From Grimontia kaedaensis (lineage in GTDB: Bacteria; Pseudomonadota; Gammaproteobacteria; Enterobacterales; Vibrionaceae): DNA of 64,000 nucleotides. Where the stretch lies: the NCBI RefSeq assembly GCF_023746615.1, contig NZ_CP082275.1, positions 1,550,001 to 1,614,000 of the forward strand. The letters run 5' to 3'. The notes beneath the pieces were generated by a model. It searched no databases and was not told the origin of the DNA. It worked only from the letters and a program-made list of their open reading frames with translations. This document shows, in pieces, positions 36,140 to 43,729 of this stretch (position 1 is the first letter of the stretch; every line of letters begins with the position of its first letter). A program made the translations under genes and the position numbers.

Positions 36140-36577
36140 ATGGTCACAAAACATAGTTGGCTGGGATTTATTTGGGGAGTGATTTCAATGACTGCAACGG
36201 CGACAGAAAACAGCGTAGACATCGTTGTGAAGGGGATAGATACAACAAGGCCAGGAAATGTGTTGGTGATGTTATTTGCTGAAGACGGTTTTCCAAAGAA
36301 GCACGACAAAGCGCTAAGGATCGTGAGTTACACCGCTGACAAAGCTGAGCGGAACGTCACCTTCGAAAATGTGCCAACGCAGTTTGCTATCAAGGTTCTA
36401 CATGACGAAGACGAGGACGGGAAAGTTACCAAGAACTGGACAGGTGTCTGGCCCCAAGAGGGGTTGGGTTTCTCCAACGGTGCGAGAATCACGTTCAAAG
36501 CGCCAAGTTTTTCGAGCGCGCAGCTTGAAGCTTCAAGCATCACCTCTCCCCACGAAATTACTATTCGCTATCCGTAA
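36140..36577 (+). CDS. DUF2141 exported protein
   Basis: The 145-residue protein has an N-terminal hydrophobic signal (WLGFIWGVISMTATATE) and then the DUF2141 pattern VLVMLFAEDGFP, IKVLHDEDEDGKVTKNWTGVWPQEGLGFSNG. The acidic loop DEDEDG may bind a metal. The function of the family is unknown. It starts at the base after the SDR stop codon and is followed after nine bases by the VTT gene. Confidence 0.82.
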   Translation: MVTKHSWLGFIWGVISMTATATENSVDIVVKGIDTTRPGNVLVMLFAEDGFPKKHDKALRIVSYTADKAERNVTFENVPTQFAIKVLHDEDEDGKVTKNWTGVWPQEGLGFSNGARITFKAPSFSSAQLEASSITSPHEITIRYP

Positions 36578-36586
36578 GGAGGATTT

Positions 36587-37252
36587 ATGTCATCACTTTT
36601 TAAACTCATGGTCATCATGGCCCTATTTTTTGCTTCGACCTTTATTGCGGTGAATGCGATGGGCTGGCTAACGGTAGACCAGATTCAGTTGTGGTTCGAG
36701 CAAGCACAGTCACTGAGTGCACTGACTGTTGCCATTATTGTCGTTTCATTGCTGTTTTTGGATTTGTTCATCGCGGTACCCACGCTTTCCATCATGATTC
36801 TCGGTGGCTATTTTGCAGGAGCATATGTTGGCGCTTTGGCAGCTTTCACAGGTACTTTGCTGGCGGGAGTTGCCGGATATGTCTTGAGTGCGAAGTTTGG
36901 CGATAGGCTGGTCAATGTCGTCGTGAAAGATGAGAAACAGCGCGCTGAGTTACGTGGTCACTTCCGTCAGTATGGTGTGTTAATGATTTTGCTTTCCCGC
37001 GCCATGCCGATTCTGCCTGAAGTCACAGCATGTATGTCAGGTATCAGCCGCATGAAATTCACAACTTTCCTACTGGCATGGTGCACAGTTAACCTGCCGT
37101 ATACCTTTATTGCTGCTTATGCAGGGTCCATCAGCAGTTTGGAAAACCCAAAACCAGCGATTCTCACCGCGATTGCACTCTCAGTCTTCTTTTGGATTGG
37201 ATGGGGACTACTAAGACGCTTTTCGTTGAAACGACCTGTTCGCGCGGACTAG
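36587..37252 (+). CDS. VTT/SNARE-associated-domain membrane protein (TVP38/DedA-like)
   Basis: The 221-residue membrane protein has about six hydrophobic stretches with the VTT features VPTLSIMILGGYFAGAYVGAL and LLSRAMPILPEVTACMSG. Related DedA and TVP38 proteins scramble or flip lipids. GGAGG lies just upstream of the ATG. It closes the SDR-DUF2141-VTT operon, which hints at an envelope-lipid or membrane-stress role; that is inference. Confidence 0.85.
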   Translation: MSSLFKLMVIMALFFASTFIAVNAMGWLTVDQIQLWFEQAQSLSALTVAIIVVSLLFLDLFIAVPTLSIMILGGYFAGAYVGALAAFTGTLLAGVAGYVLSAKFGDRLVNVVVKDEKQRAELRGHFRQYGVLMILLSRAMPILPEVTACMSGISRMKFTTFLLAWCTVNLPYTFIAAYAGSISSLENPKPAILTAIALSVFFWIGWGLLRRFSLKRPVRAD

Positions 37253-37383
37253 TTGAGATAGAGGATTAAAAACAGTGTTTCGATAGTTAGATTTCACAAC
37301 AATTCGACATTCGAAGCACTATATTTCACTAGAGGAAGCCTTTCTAATTCAAACCAATTTTATACACACGACAGGCAAGTCTT

Positions 37384-38667
37384 TTGAAATTGAAATTCGC
37401 ACTGGATAACCGGAAAAACATCTTAGTTGCCGGAGCAGTATTACTTAGCTTTATCGGCATAGGCAGTTTGCTGCCGGAAGAATTAACGCTTCAACGTTGG
37501 ATTGCAGCCTTTTTTGCTGCCAATGCCTTGGTGGGAATGGCATTGGCTTTTCTGCTTTCGACGCGCATGGAAATTCTGGAATCTATCTTTGGTGGTTTGG
37601 ACAGGGTTTACAAAGCGCACCGATGGGCGGGTATTTGGTCGGTTTTTTCTATCTTCATGCATTGGTGGTTAGTGCCACAATCTGAAGTCGCTCGTGAAGA
37701 AACCAGTCTGATTGAGATTGGCTCCGACACCGGAGAATGGGCAACTTGGCTGCTGCTGGTCTTGGTAGTGATCAGCTTTATGCGCATGCTGCCTTACCAC
37801 TTATGGAAGTGGAGCCATCGCTTGATGGGGTTGGTTTTCTTCATCTCCGTCTTCCACTATCTTTTTGCCGTCAGGCCTTTCCAGTTGTTCTCGCCAGCGG
37901 GAATCGCGATGAACCTGACGGCAGTTATTGGTGTTTGGGCTTGGTACTACTATGCCTTTGGAAAGGACACCAGTAAGCACTACATCGCCAAAGTTGAAAA
38001 CGTGAAAAAGCAAAATGGTATCGTCAGTTTTGATACCAAGCCTTTGCAGGGCAAGCCGAAGTGGGAAGCTGGGCAATTCGCTTTTGTCTCAGTCCTTCAT
38101 AACGATAACATCAAAAGCGAACCGCACCCTTACACTATCGCAAGCAGCTATCACGGCGGTAAGCCAAGTTTCTCGATTGCAGCATTGGGTGATTACACCA
38201 AAACGCTTTATGAGCACTTGGAAAACGGCCAGATGATTCGACTGGATATGCCATACGGGCGCTTCCACTTGGATATGAAAGCGAAAGAGCAAATCTGGAT
38301 TGGTTCTGGAATCGGTATCACCCCGTTTATTGCCTGGTTACAATCGCTCAACAGCCAAAGCAAACAGCACCCTTCAGTCACGCTCTATTATCTGGTTAAA
38401 AACGAAGAAGCTGCCATATTTGCAAAAGAGCTTGGTGAATTAGTCGAAGGCTTGCCAACGGTAAACCTAAACATTGTCTATTCAGAGCAAGGGCGTCTAA
38501 CGCCAGAAAAAATTTCCGAAGATATTAATGGTGATATCGGTGATGTTTCGCTCTACTTCTGCGGTAACCCTGAAGTCAGAAAGACAATGCAGGAAGGGCT
38601 AGAACAACTCGGCATGCCGAAGAACAACACCCATTATGAGTTGTTTGATTTTCGGGGTGCTTTGTAA
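37384..38667 (+). CDS. Ferric-reductase-like membrane flavoprotein
   Basis: The 427-residue protein has an N-terminal six-helix haem-binding domain (HRWAGIWSVFSIFMHWWLV and LWKWSHRLMGLVFFISVFHY supply histidines). After it come an FAD domain (PHPYTIASSYHGG) and an NAD(P)H domain (GSGIGITPFIAWLQSL, LYFCGNPEVRKTM). It should move electrons from cytoplasmic NAD(P)H across the membrane to ferric iron or another acceptor. The start is a TTG at 37384 with a weak ribosome binding site. It may be co-regulated with the VTT operon 131 bases upstream, but the gap is large enough for its own promoter. Confidence 0.87.
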   Translation: MKLKFALDNRKNILVAGAVLLSFIGIGSLLPEELTLQRWIAAFFAANALVGMALAFLLSTRMEILESIFGGLDRVYKAHRWAGIWSVFSIFMHWWLVPQSEVAREETSLIEIGSDTGEWATWLLLVLVVISFMRMLPYHLWKWSHRLMGLVFFISVFHYLFAVRPFQLFSPAGIAMNLTAVIGVWAWYYYAFGKDTSKHYIAKVENVKKQNGIVSFDTKPLQGKPKWEAGQFAFVSVLHNDNIKSEPHPYTIASSYHGGKPSFSIAALGDYTKTLYEHLENGQMIRLDMPYGRFHLDMKAKEQIWIGSGIGITPFIAWLQSLNSQSKQHPSVTLYYLVKNEEAAIFAKELGELVEGLPTVNLNIVYSEQGRLTPEKISEDINGDIGDVSLYFCGNPEVRKTMQEGLEQLGMPKNNTHYELFDFRGAL

Positions 38668-38746
38668 GCACGAGCTTTTTCAAACGTCGGTTTCTGTGCA
38701 TCCAACTAACCAAAAGTCACAATGCTAAGTTTCACGGGAGGAGCCT

Positions 38747-39442
38747 ATGCACAAACAAAACATGCGCAATGCAGTATTGGCTGCTGTTATCTGTATTTTG
38801 AGCGTAGGGTGTTCATCAATGAACCAGTCGGGTAATTCTAGATTCGCCATGAATGTAGAATATGTAAATGATGACAATGAGGTCATTTCAAGGCCCGATC
38901 TACCTCAGCGAGTTATTGTCCAGTTTACTGTTATCCCCGGCGCAATATGGGGCCGCCCGTTAACTGATAGCCAGTACTTAGATGTCACCGACATCGGCAG
39001 CGTTTTGAATGCTGACTTTTCTGATTTACTCGCGAAAATTGAGCCTTTTGCAACTCCGTTGCTCGACACAGAAGCAAACGAAGGTTTAGTCATTACGCCA
39101 AAAGAAACAAAGTTAGCGAGATTTGGCACATTTACGTATGACTTGGAAACTCAGGACTCTTTGGGCGGGACAGGCTTTGGTAGTGCCGACCCTGAGATAT
39201 ATGGTCTAGTACTTACATACTTTGATCGACCCGCTGAGATTAAGGCGGTCAAAACCGAAAATGGGGATACATCAGAGTTCGACATCAAGGTAAAAAAGGA
39301 AGGGCTGGTTTGGCTGAAAATAACGAAACCTCGTAAGAACTTTTATCTTTACACTGTGCATGAGTTTGTTGGTAACGAATTTCTGTTCATTCGACCTCGA
39401 ACACCAGACCCCAAAGAAGCTAAGCAAGACTTGTCGGCATAA
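38747..39442 (+). CDS. Hypothetical lipoprotein
   Basis: The 231-residue protein has a lipoprotein signal (VICILSVGCSSMNQ) with Cys22 as the likely lipid-bearing residue. The mature part is mixed with several beta segments (IVQFTVIPGAIWGRPL, FGTFTYDLETQ, GLVWLKITKPRKNFYLY). I do not recognise a family. GGGAGGAG precedes the ATG. It follows the ferric-reductase-like gene by 79 bases and is convergent with the AEC gene. Confidence 0.65.
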   Translation: MHKQNMRNAVLAAVICILSVGCSSMNQSGNSRFAMNVEYVNDDNEVISRPDLPQRVIVQFTVIPGAIWGRPLTDSQYLDVTDIGSVLNADFSDLLAKIEPFATPLLDTEANEGLVITPKETKLARFGTFTYDLETQDSLGGTGFGSADPEIYGLVLTYFDRPAEIKAVKTENGDTSEFDIKVKKEGLVWLKITKPRKNFYLYTVHEFVGNEFLFIRPRTPDPKEAKQDLSA

Positions 39443-39480
39443 AGTGGTCTGCTGAATATCTGTATTTGATATAGCAATTT

Positions 39481-39505
39481 CTAGGGAGCGAGTTAGCTCC
39501 CTTAG
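39481..39505. terminator. Terminator between convergent lipoprotein and AEC genes
   Basis: CTAGGGAGC and GCTCCCTTAG form a stem around GAGTTA, in a short gap between convergent genes. The T run is poor. Confidence 0.6.
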
Positions 39506-39523
39506 TTGTTTAGAAGTCTGCTT

Positions 39524-40480
39524 TTAGATCAAGCCCAACACCTTCAAAACCAATGACCCCACACAAACCGTCACGCTGGAAAACAGGGTAGTGAGCCCGA
39601 TAATATTGGCGCTTAACGTGGTATTACCCCCTGCAGCTCTTGTCATTGCATAGCTTGCAGCAGCCACAGGTGCGGCGTTCATAAAGAACAGAATCCCCAG
39701 TTCCAGTCCTCTAAATCCATACAGGTAACCAATCAAGGTAAAGGCGAAAGGCGCAACCATAAGCTTGTTAGAAGTTGCAAACCAGGTTGGCTTTTTCTCG
39801 TCTCTCATCATCCGGAAATCCAAACTGCCGCCCGTACACAAGAGCGCGAGTGGAAGTGCGATTCGGGAAAGGTAGTTGCCCGTGTCGACAATCACGGTTG
39901 GAAGAGTGATATTCAGAAGTGAAACAACAACGCCAAGTGCAATCGCGATGATCAGCGGATTCTTGCCCAGATTGATAAATATGGTTTTTGTGGACTGCAG
40001 TTTGGAACCCGCCGAGCGCGGCGACAAGCAGATCACCGCTTGAATGTTATATACGACGGTAATCACCGCCACATAAATTGCCGCGAGTGCCAGCCCTTGA
40101 CTGCCATAGGCATTTTCAACGTAAGCGATGCCTATGATGGCTGTGTTGGCACGAAAGCTCCCTTGAATCAGCACGCCGTGATCTGGATTTCCCTTGAAAG
40201 CCAGTTTGGTGGACGCGATACAAAACACGAAAAAAATCACCGTCATGACAACGGAAAAAGCCAGAAATTCTGTGGCTTGCGAGAAGTTATGGTCAGCCGT
40301 GGCAATGCTTAAAAACAGCATTGCGGGCAGGGCGACATTGAACACCAGCCGTGAAGCAACATCGTTAAAGTTGGCGTTGGTCCACTTTAGTCTTTTGAAG
40401 ATATAGCCAAGTGAAATAATGAAAAAGATCGGCGCGACGAGAGAAAGGGAAAACGCTAATTGCTCCATGATGTTAGCCAT
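39524..40480 (-). CDS. AEC family transporter (auxin efflux carrier-like)
   Basis: The 318-residue protein has about ten hydrophobic segments in two halves. VAPIFFIISLGYIFKRL opens the first and NPLIIAIALGVVVSLL the second; PLALLCTGGSLDFRMM and NAAPVAAASYAMTRAAGG are typical of the family. Bacterial members carry malonate, malate or other small organic acids. It is divergent from the propionate operon regulator, with two putative operators in the 350-base gap, so it may carry propionate or a C3/C4 acid. That link is inference. An ATG at 40468 is an alternative start. Confidence 0.82.
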   Translation of the reverse strand: MANIMEQLAFSLSLVAPIFFIISLGYIFKRLKWTNANFNDVASRLVFNVALPAMLFLSIATADHNFSQATEFLAFSVVMTVIFFVFCIASTKLAFKGNPDHGVLIQGSFRANTAIIGIAYVENAYGSQGLALAAIYVAVITVVYNIQAVICLSPRSAGSKLQSTKTIFINLGKNPLIIAIALGVVVSLLNITLPTVIVDTGNYLSRIALPLALLCTGGSLDFRMMRDEKKPTWFATSNKLMVAPFAFTLIGYLYGFRGLELGILFFMNAAPVAAASYAMTRAAGGNTTLSANIIGLTTLFSSVTVCVGSLVLKVLGLI

Positions 40481-40652
40481 TTTTCTTCTTCATCTCGACT
40501 GCGAAGGGGTTACTTAAAATCTACGCTATTTATGCGTGAATACTCAATAGCCATGCTATCAAGACTGTGTCTCTCATTTGCCTGTCCCACAAATCTTTCA
40601 CTTCTTAACGCTTCTTTAACTTCCTTATTGATGACCTTATACCTTGGTCTTA
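40481..40652. other. AEC side of the AEC/prp intergenic region
   Basis: No gene is seen. This part of the 350-base divergent region should contain the AEC promoter. Confidence 0.4.
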
Positions 40653-40664
40653 ATTGTCGACAAT
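40653..40664. promoter_or_regulatory. Putative prp regulator operator 1
   Basis: ATTGTCGACAAT is a perfect 12-base palindrome, the type bound by FadR-subfamily GntR regulators. It recurs with one change at 40715-40726. Confidence 0.7.
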
Positions 40665-40714
40665 CCTCTTGATCTAACCCCTTTTCAGTGTCTAAAGTAT
40701 GTCCATGAGATTAA

Positions 40715-40726
40715 ATTGTAGACAAT
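40715..40726. promoter_or_regulatory. Putative prp regulator operator 2
   Basis: ATTGTAGACAAT differs from operator 1 by one central base. The two sites are 62 bases apart, about six helix turns, and the second is 105 bases upstream of the GntR gene. Confidence 0.7.
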
Positions 40727-40830
40727 GTTGAGGTTGTATCGATATCTCAATTTCCTCCACAAATGCTCATGAAAGCGTTGGAGGAAACCACGACAAACAC
40801 CGTCAACACAGCCTTTGGACAAGGAACACA

Positions 40831-41535
40831 ATGAGCGAAAACAACGCATTAAGCGCGACGCTGGAAAGCGTGAGTCCCACATCGAAAGAAAACACCAAGT
40901 CGGAAAACCTGACAGCCTTGCTGGTTGAGGCTATCGTCTCCGGCGAAATCGCATCAGGCAGTAAAATCTCTGAACCAGAGCTCGCCCGCCGCTATGAATG
41001 CAGCCGTGGGCCGCTGCGCGAAGCCATAATGCGCCTGGAAGGGCTGGGGCTGATTGAGCGTATTCCTCATGTTGGGGCACGTGTCATTACCTTAACGCCA
41101 GAAAAACTCGTCGAATTGTATGCTGTGCGCGAAGCGTTGGAAGGCATGGCGGCGCGACTGGCAGCCAGAAATATCAAGCAGGATGAGCTTCAAGGTATTG
41201 AAGATTTGCTCACCAAGCACTCCAGACATATCGACGAAGTCGAGGGCGCATCTTACTTCCATCAATACGGCGACTTTGATTTTCACTACCGGGTAATCAT
41301 GGCGAGCCGCAATCAAAAGCTGATCAATTTGCTGTGTGGTGAGCTGTATCACTTGCTTCGCATGTATCGCTACCAATCACCCAAGACTCAATCCCGACCC
41401 AACCATGCGTTAGAAGAGCACAAGTTTATTTTGCACGCGATCCGTAACCGTGACGAAGAGCTGGCAGAGCTGGCAATGCGTCGCCATATCGCGGGCAGCC
41501 GAAAGGCAATCGAACAACAAATCTTAAAAGATTAG
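40831..41535 (+). CDS. prpR: GntR/FCD-family regulator of the propionate operon
   Basis: The 234-residue protein has a GntR winged helix at about residues 25-90 (ISEPELARRYECSRGPLREAIMRLEGLGLIERI) and an all-helical FCD effector domain after it. It is the first gene of the prp operon, 12 bases ahead of prpB. That is the arrangement in Shewanella and vibrios, where a GntR-type repressor replaces the sigma-54 activator of enteric bacteria. Two copies of an ATTGTnGACAAT palindrome upstream are likely its operators. The symbol reflects position and family, not identity with E. coli PrpR. Confidence 0.88.
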   Translation: MSENNALSATLESVSPTSKENTKSENLTALLVEAIVSGEIASGSKISEPELARRYECSRGPLREAIMRLEGLGLIERIPHVGARVITLTPEKLVELYAVREALEGMAARLAARNIKQDELQGIEDLLTKHSRHIDEVEGASYFHQYGDFDFHYRVIMASRNQKLINLLCGELYHLLRMYRYQSPKTQSRPNHALEEHKFILHAIRNRDEELAELAMRRHIAGSRKAIEQQILKD

Positions 41536-41547
41536 AAGGACCTGACT

Positions 41548-42447
41548 ATGACACTCTCCCCTGGAGCCAAATTCCGACAAGCCGTTGAGCAGAACAACCC
41601 ACTGCAAATTGTCGGCACCATCAATCCTTACTGCGCCATGATGGCACAACGCCTCGGCCATCAAGCCATTTACCTCTCTGGTGGTGGTATCGCCAACGCG
41701 AGTTACGGTCTGCCTGATCTTGGCATTACCACGCTGAATGATGTGATGGTTGATGTCGAACGCATCACTAACGCCTGTGATTTACCGCTGCTGGTGGATA
41801 TCGATACCGGATTCGGCGGCGCATTCAATATCGCCCGCACCATCAAAGCGATGGAGAAAGCAGGCACCGCAGCAGTGCATATGGAAGATCAGGTCGCGCA
41901 AAAACGCTGTGGTCATCGCCCAAACAAGGCGATTGTTAGCCAGCAGGAAATGGTCGATCGCGTAAAAGCGGCCGTCGATGCCCGTACTGATGAGCAGTTC
42001 GTGATCATGGCACGCACCGATGCGTTGGCCGTGGAAGGCATGGACAGCGCCATCGAACGCGCGATTGCTTGTATCGAAGCGGGTGCTGACATGATCTTCC
42101 CGGAAGCGATGAACAAGCTGGAACAATACCAGCAATTCTCAAGCGCGCTTCGCAGTGCGATTGGCAAACCTGTGCCTATTCTCGCCAACATCACTGAGTT
42201 CGGACAAACCCCGCTTTATACCTGTGAAGAATTGGCCGCAGTGGACGTCGACATGGTGCTTTACCCGCTGAGTGCGTTCAGGGCAATGAACAAAGCGGCG
42301 GAAAACGTCTATCGCCACCTTCTCGAAGAGGGCAACCAAGAGGCATTGGTCGATTCAATGCAAACCCGTGCCGAGCTCTACGACTACCTCAACTATCACG
42401 ACTACGAAAACAAACTGGACGATCTGTTCGCACAAGACAAATCGTGA
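41548..42447 (+). CDS. prpB: 2-methylisocitrate lyase
   Basis: PrpB splits 2-methylisocitrate into pyruvate and succinate, the last step of the cycle. The 299-residue protein keeps the family landmarks: YLSGGGIANASYGLPDLG, LLVDIDTGFGG, the catalytic loop QKRCGHRPNK and IMARTDALAVEG. It follows the regulator by 12 bases. Full length and intact. Confidence 0.96.
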   Translation: MTLSPGAKFRQAVEQNNPLQIVGTINPYCAMMAQRLGHQAIYLSGGGIANASYGLPDLGITTLNDVMVDVERITNACDLPLLVDIDTGFGGAFNIARTIKAMEKAGTAAVHMEDQVAQKRCGHRPNKAIVSQQEMVDRVKAAVDARTDEQFVIMARTDALAVEGMDSAIERAIACIEAGADMIFPEAMNKLEQYQQFSSALRSAIGKPVPILANITEFGQTPLYTCEELAAVDVDMVLYPLSAFRAMNKAAENVYRHLLEEGNQEALVDSMQTRAELYDYLNYHDYENKLDDLFAQDKS

Positions 42448-42581
42448 TGATTGAAAAGAACACCCGTTAACAAGCGCTTGCTGAGACTAACGCTTGAATA
42501 CAAAAACTAAATCCAATACGTGAAACCGTTCGTCAATAACGCCCCGATAGAGGGCAACCGCGAACAGAAAAGGAGTTCAAC

Positions 42582-43709
42582 ATGCCAAATAAAGAGCTAA
42601 GTGGAGCAGGGCTACGTGGTCAAAGTGCAGGGTCAACAGCGCTGTGTACTGTTGGAAAATCTGGCACAGGGCTGACTTACCGTGGCTACGACATTACCGA
42701 TCTGGCGAACAACGCGCAGTTTGAAGAAGTCGCGCACCTGTTATTGCGTGGTCATCTGCCCAATCAAAAAGAACTCGACGATTACAAAACGCGTCTGGTG
42801 AGTCTGCGCGGTCTGCCGACAGAGCTGAGACAGGCTTTGGAACTCATTCCCGCTTCAGCGCACCCAATGGATGTGATGCGCACTGGCTGTTCGGTTCTGG
42901 GGAATCTAGAGCAAGAGAAGGATTTCTCTGAACAGTTGAACGCCACCGAGCGCATGCTTGCGTTGTTCCCAGCCATCATCTGTTACTGGTATCGCTTCAG
43001 CCACGACGGTGTGCGTATTGATACGGAAGACACGAGCGAAGATTGCACCGGCGGTTATTTCCTGAAAATGCTGACGGACAAAGCGCCGAGCAACCTGCAC
43101 AAGCAAGTGATGCATTGTTCGTTGATCCTCTACGCAGAGCACGAGTTCAATGCCTCCACCTTTGCGGCGCGTGTGTGTGCGTCAACGCTGTCCGACCTGC
43201 ACTCCTGTATTACGGCGGCCATCGGCACCTTGCGTGGTCCTCTGCATGGCGGGGCAAACGAGGCGGCTATGGAGATGATTGAAAACTGGCAAACGCCCGA
43301 TGAAGCTGAGCAGAATATTCTGCGCATGCTGGAAAACAAAGACAAAATCATGGGCTTCGGTCATGCGATTTACCGTGAAAGTGACCCGCGTAATGCGCTC
43401 ATCAAACGCTGGTCAGAAGAACTTTCTGAAGCGGTCGGCGATACCCACCTATATGCAGTATCAGAACGTGTTGAAGCCGTCATGAAGCGCGAGAAAGGCT
43501 TGTTCTGTAATGCGGATTTCTTCCACGCTTCTGCCTATCACTTTATGGATATTCCCACCAAATTGTTCACACCGATTTTTGTGATGAGCCGTTTGACAGG
43601 CTGGGCGGCACACGTATTTGAGCAACGTGAAAACAACCGCATCATTCGTCCGAGCGCCGATTACACCGGGCCAGAATCCCGCGATTGGTTGCCGATTGAG
43701 CAGCGTTAA
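42582..43709 (+). CDS. prpC: 2-methylcitrate synthase
   Basis: PrpC condenses propionyl-CoA with oxaloacetate. The 375 residues follow short-form citrate synthases: LTYRGYDITDLA, GPLHGGANEAAMEMI with the active-site histidine, IMGFGHAIYRESDPR, and RIIRPSADYTGP at the end. AAAAGGAG precedes the start. The prpB gap of 134 bases is the largest within the operon. Its stop lies next to the start of acnD. Confidence 0.95.
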   Translation: MPNKELSGAGLRGQSAGSTALCTVGKSGTGLTYRGYDITDLANNAQFEEVAHLLLRGHLPNQKELDDYKTRLVSLRGLPTELRQALELIPASAHPMDVMRTGCSVLGNLEQEKDFSEQLNATERMLALFPAIICYWYRFSHDGVRIDTEDTSEDCTGGYFLKMLTDKAPSNLHKQVMHCSLILYAEHEFNASTFAARVCASTLSDLHSCITAAIGTLRGPLHGGANEAAMEMIENWQTPDEAEQNILRMLENKDKIMGFGHAIYRESDPRNALIKRWSEELSEAVGDTHLYAVSERVEAVMKREKGLFCNADFFHASAYHFMDIPTKLFTPIFVMSRLTGWAAHVFEQRENNRIIRPSADYTGPESRDWLPIEQR

Positions 43710-43729
43710 TGGGCGGAAATAGGAAACAG

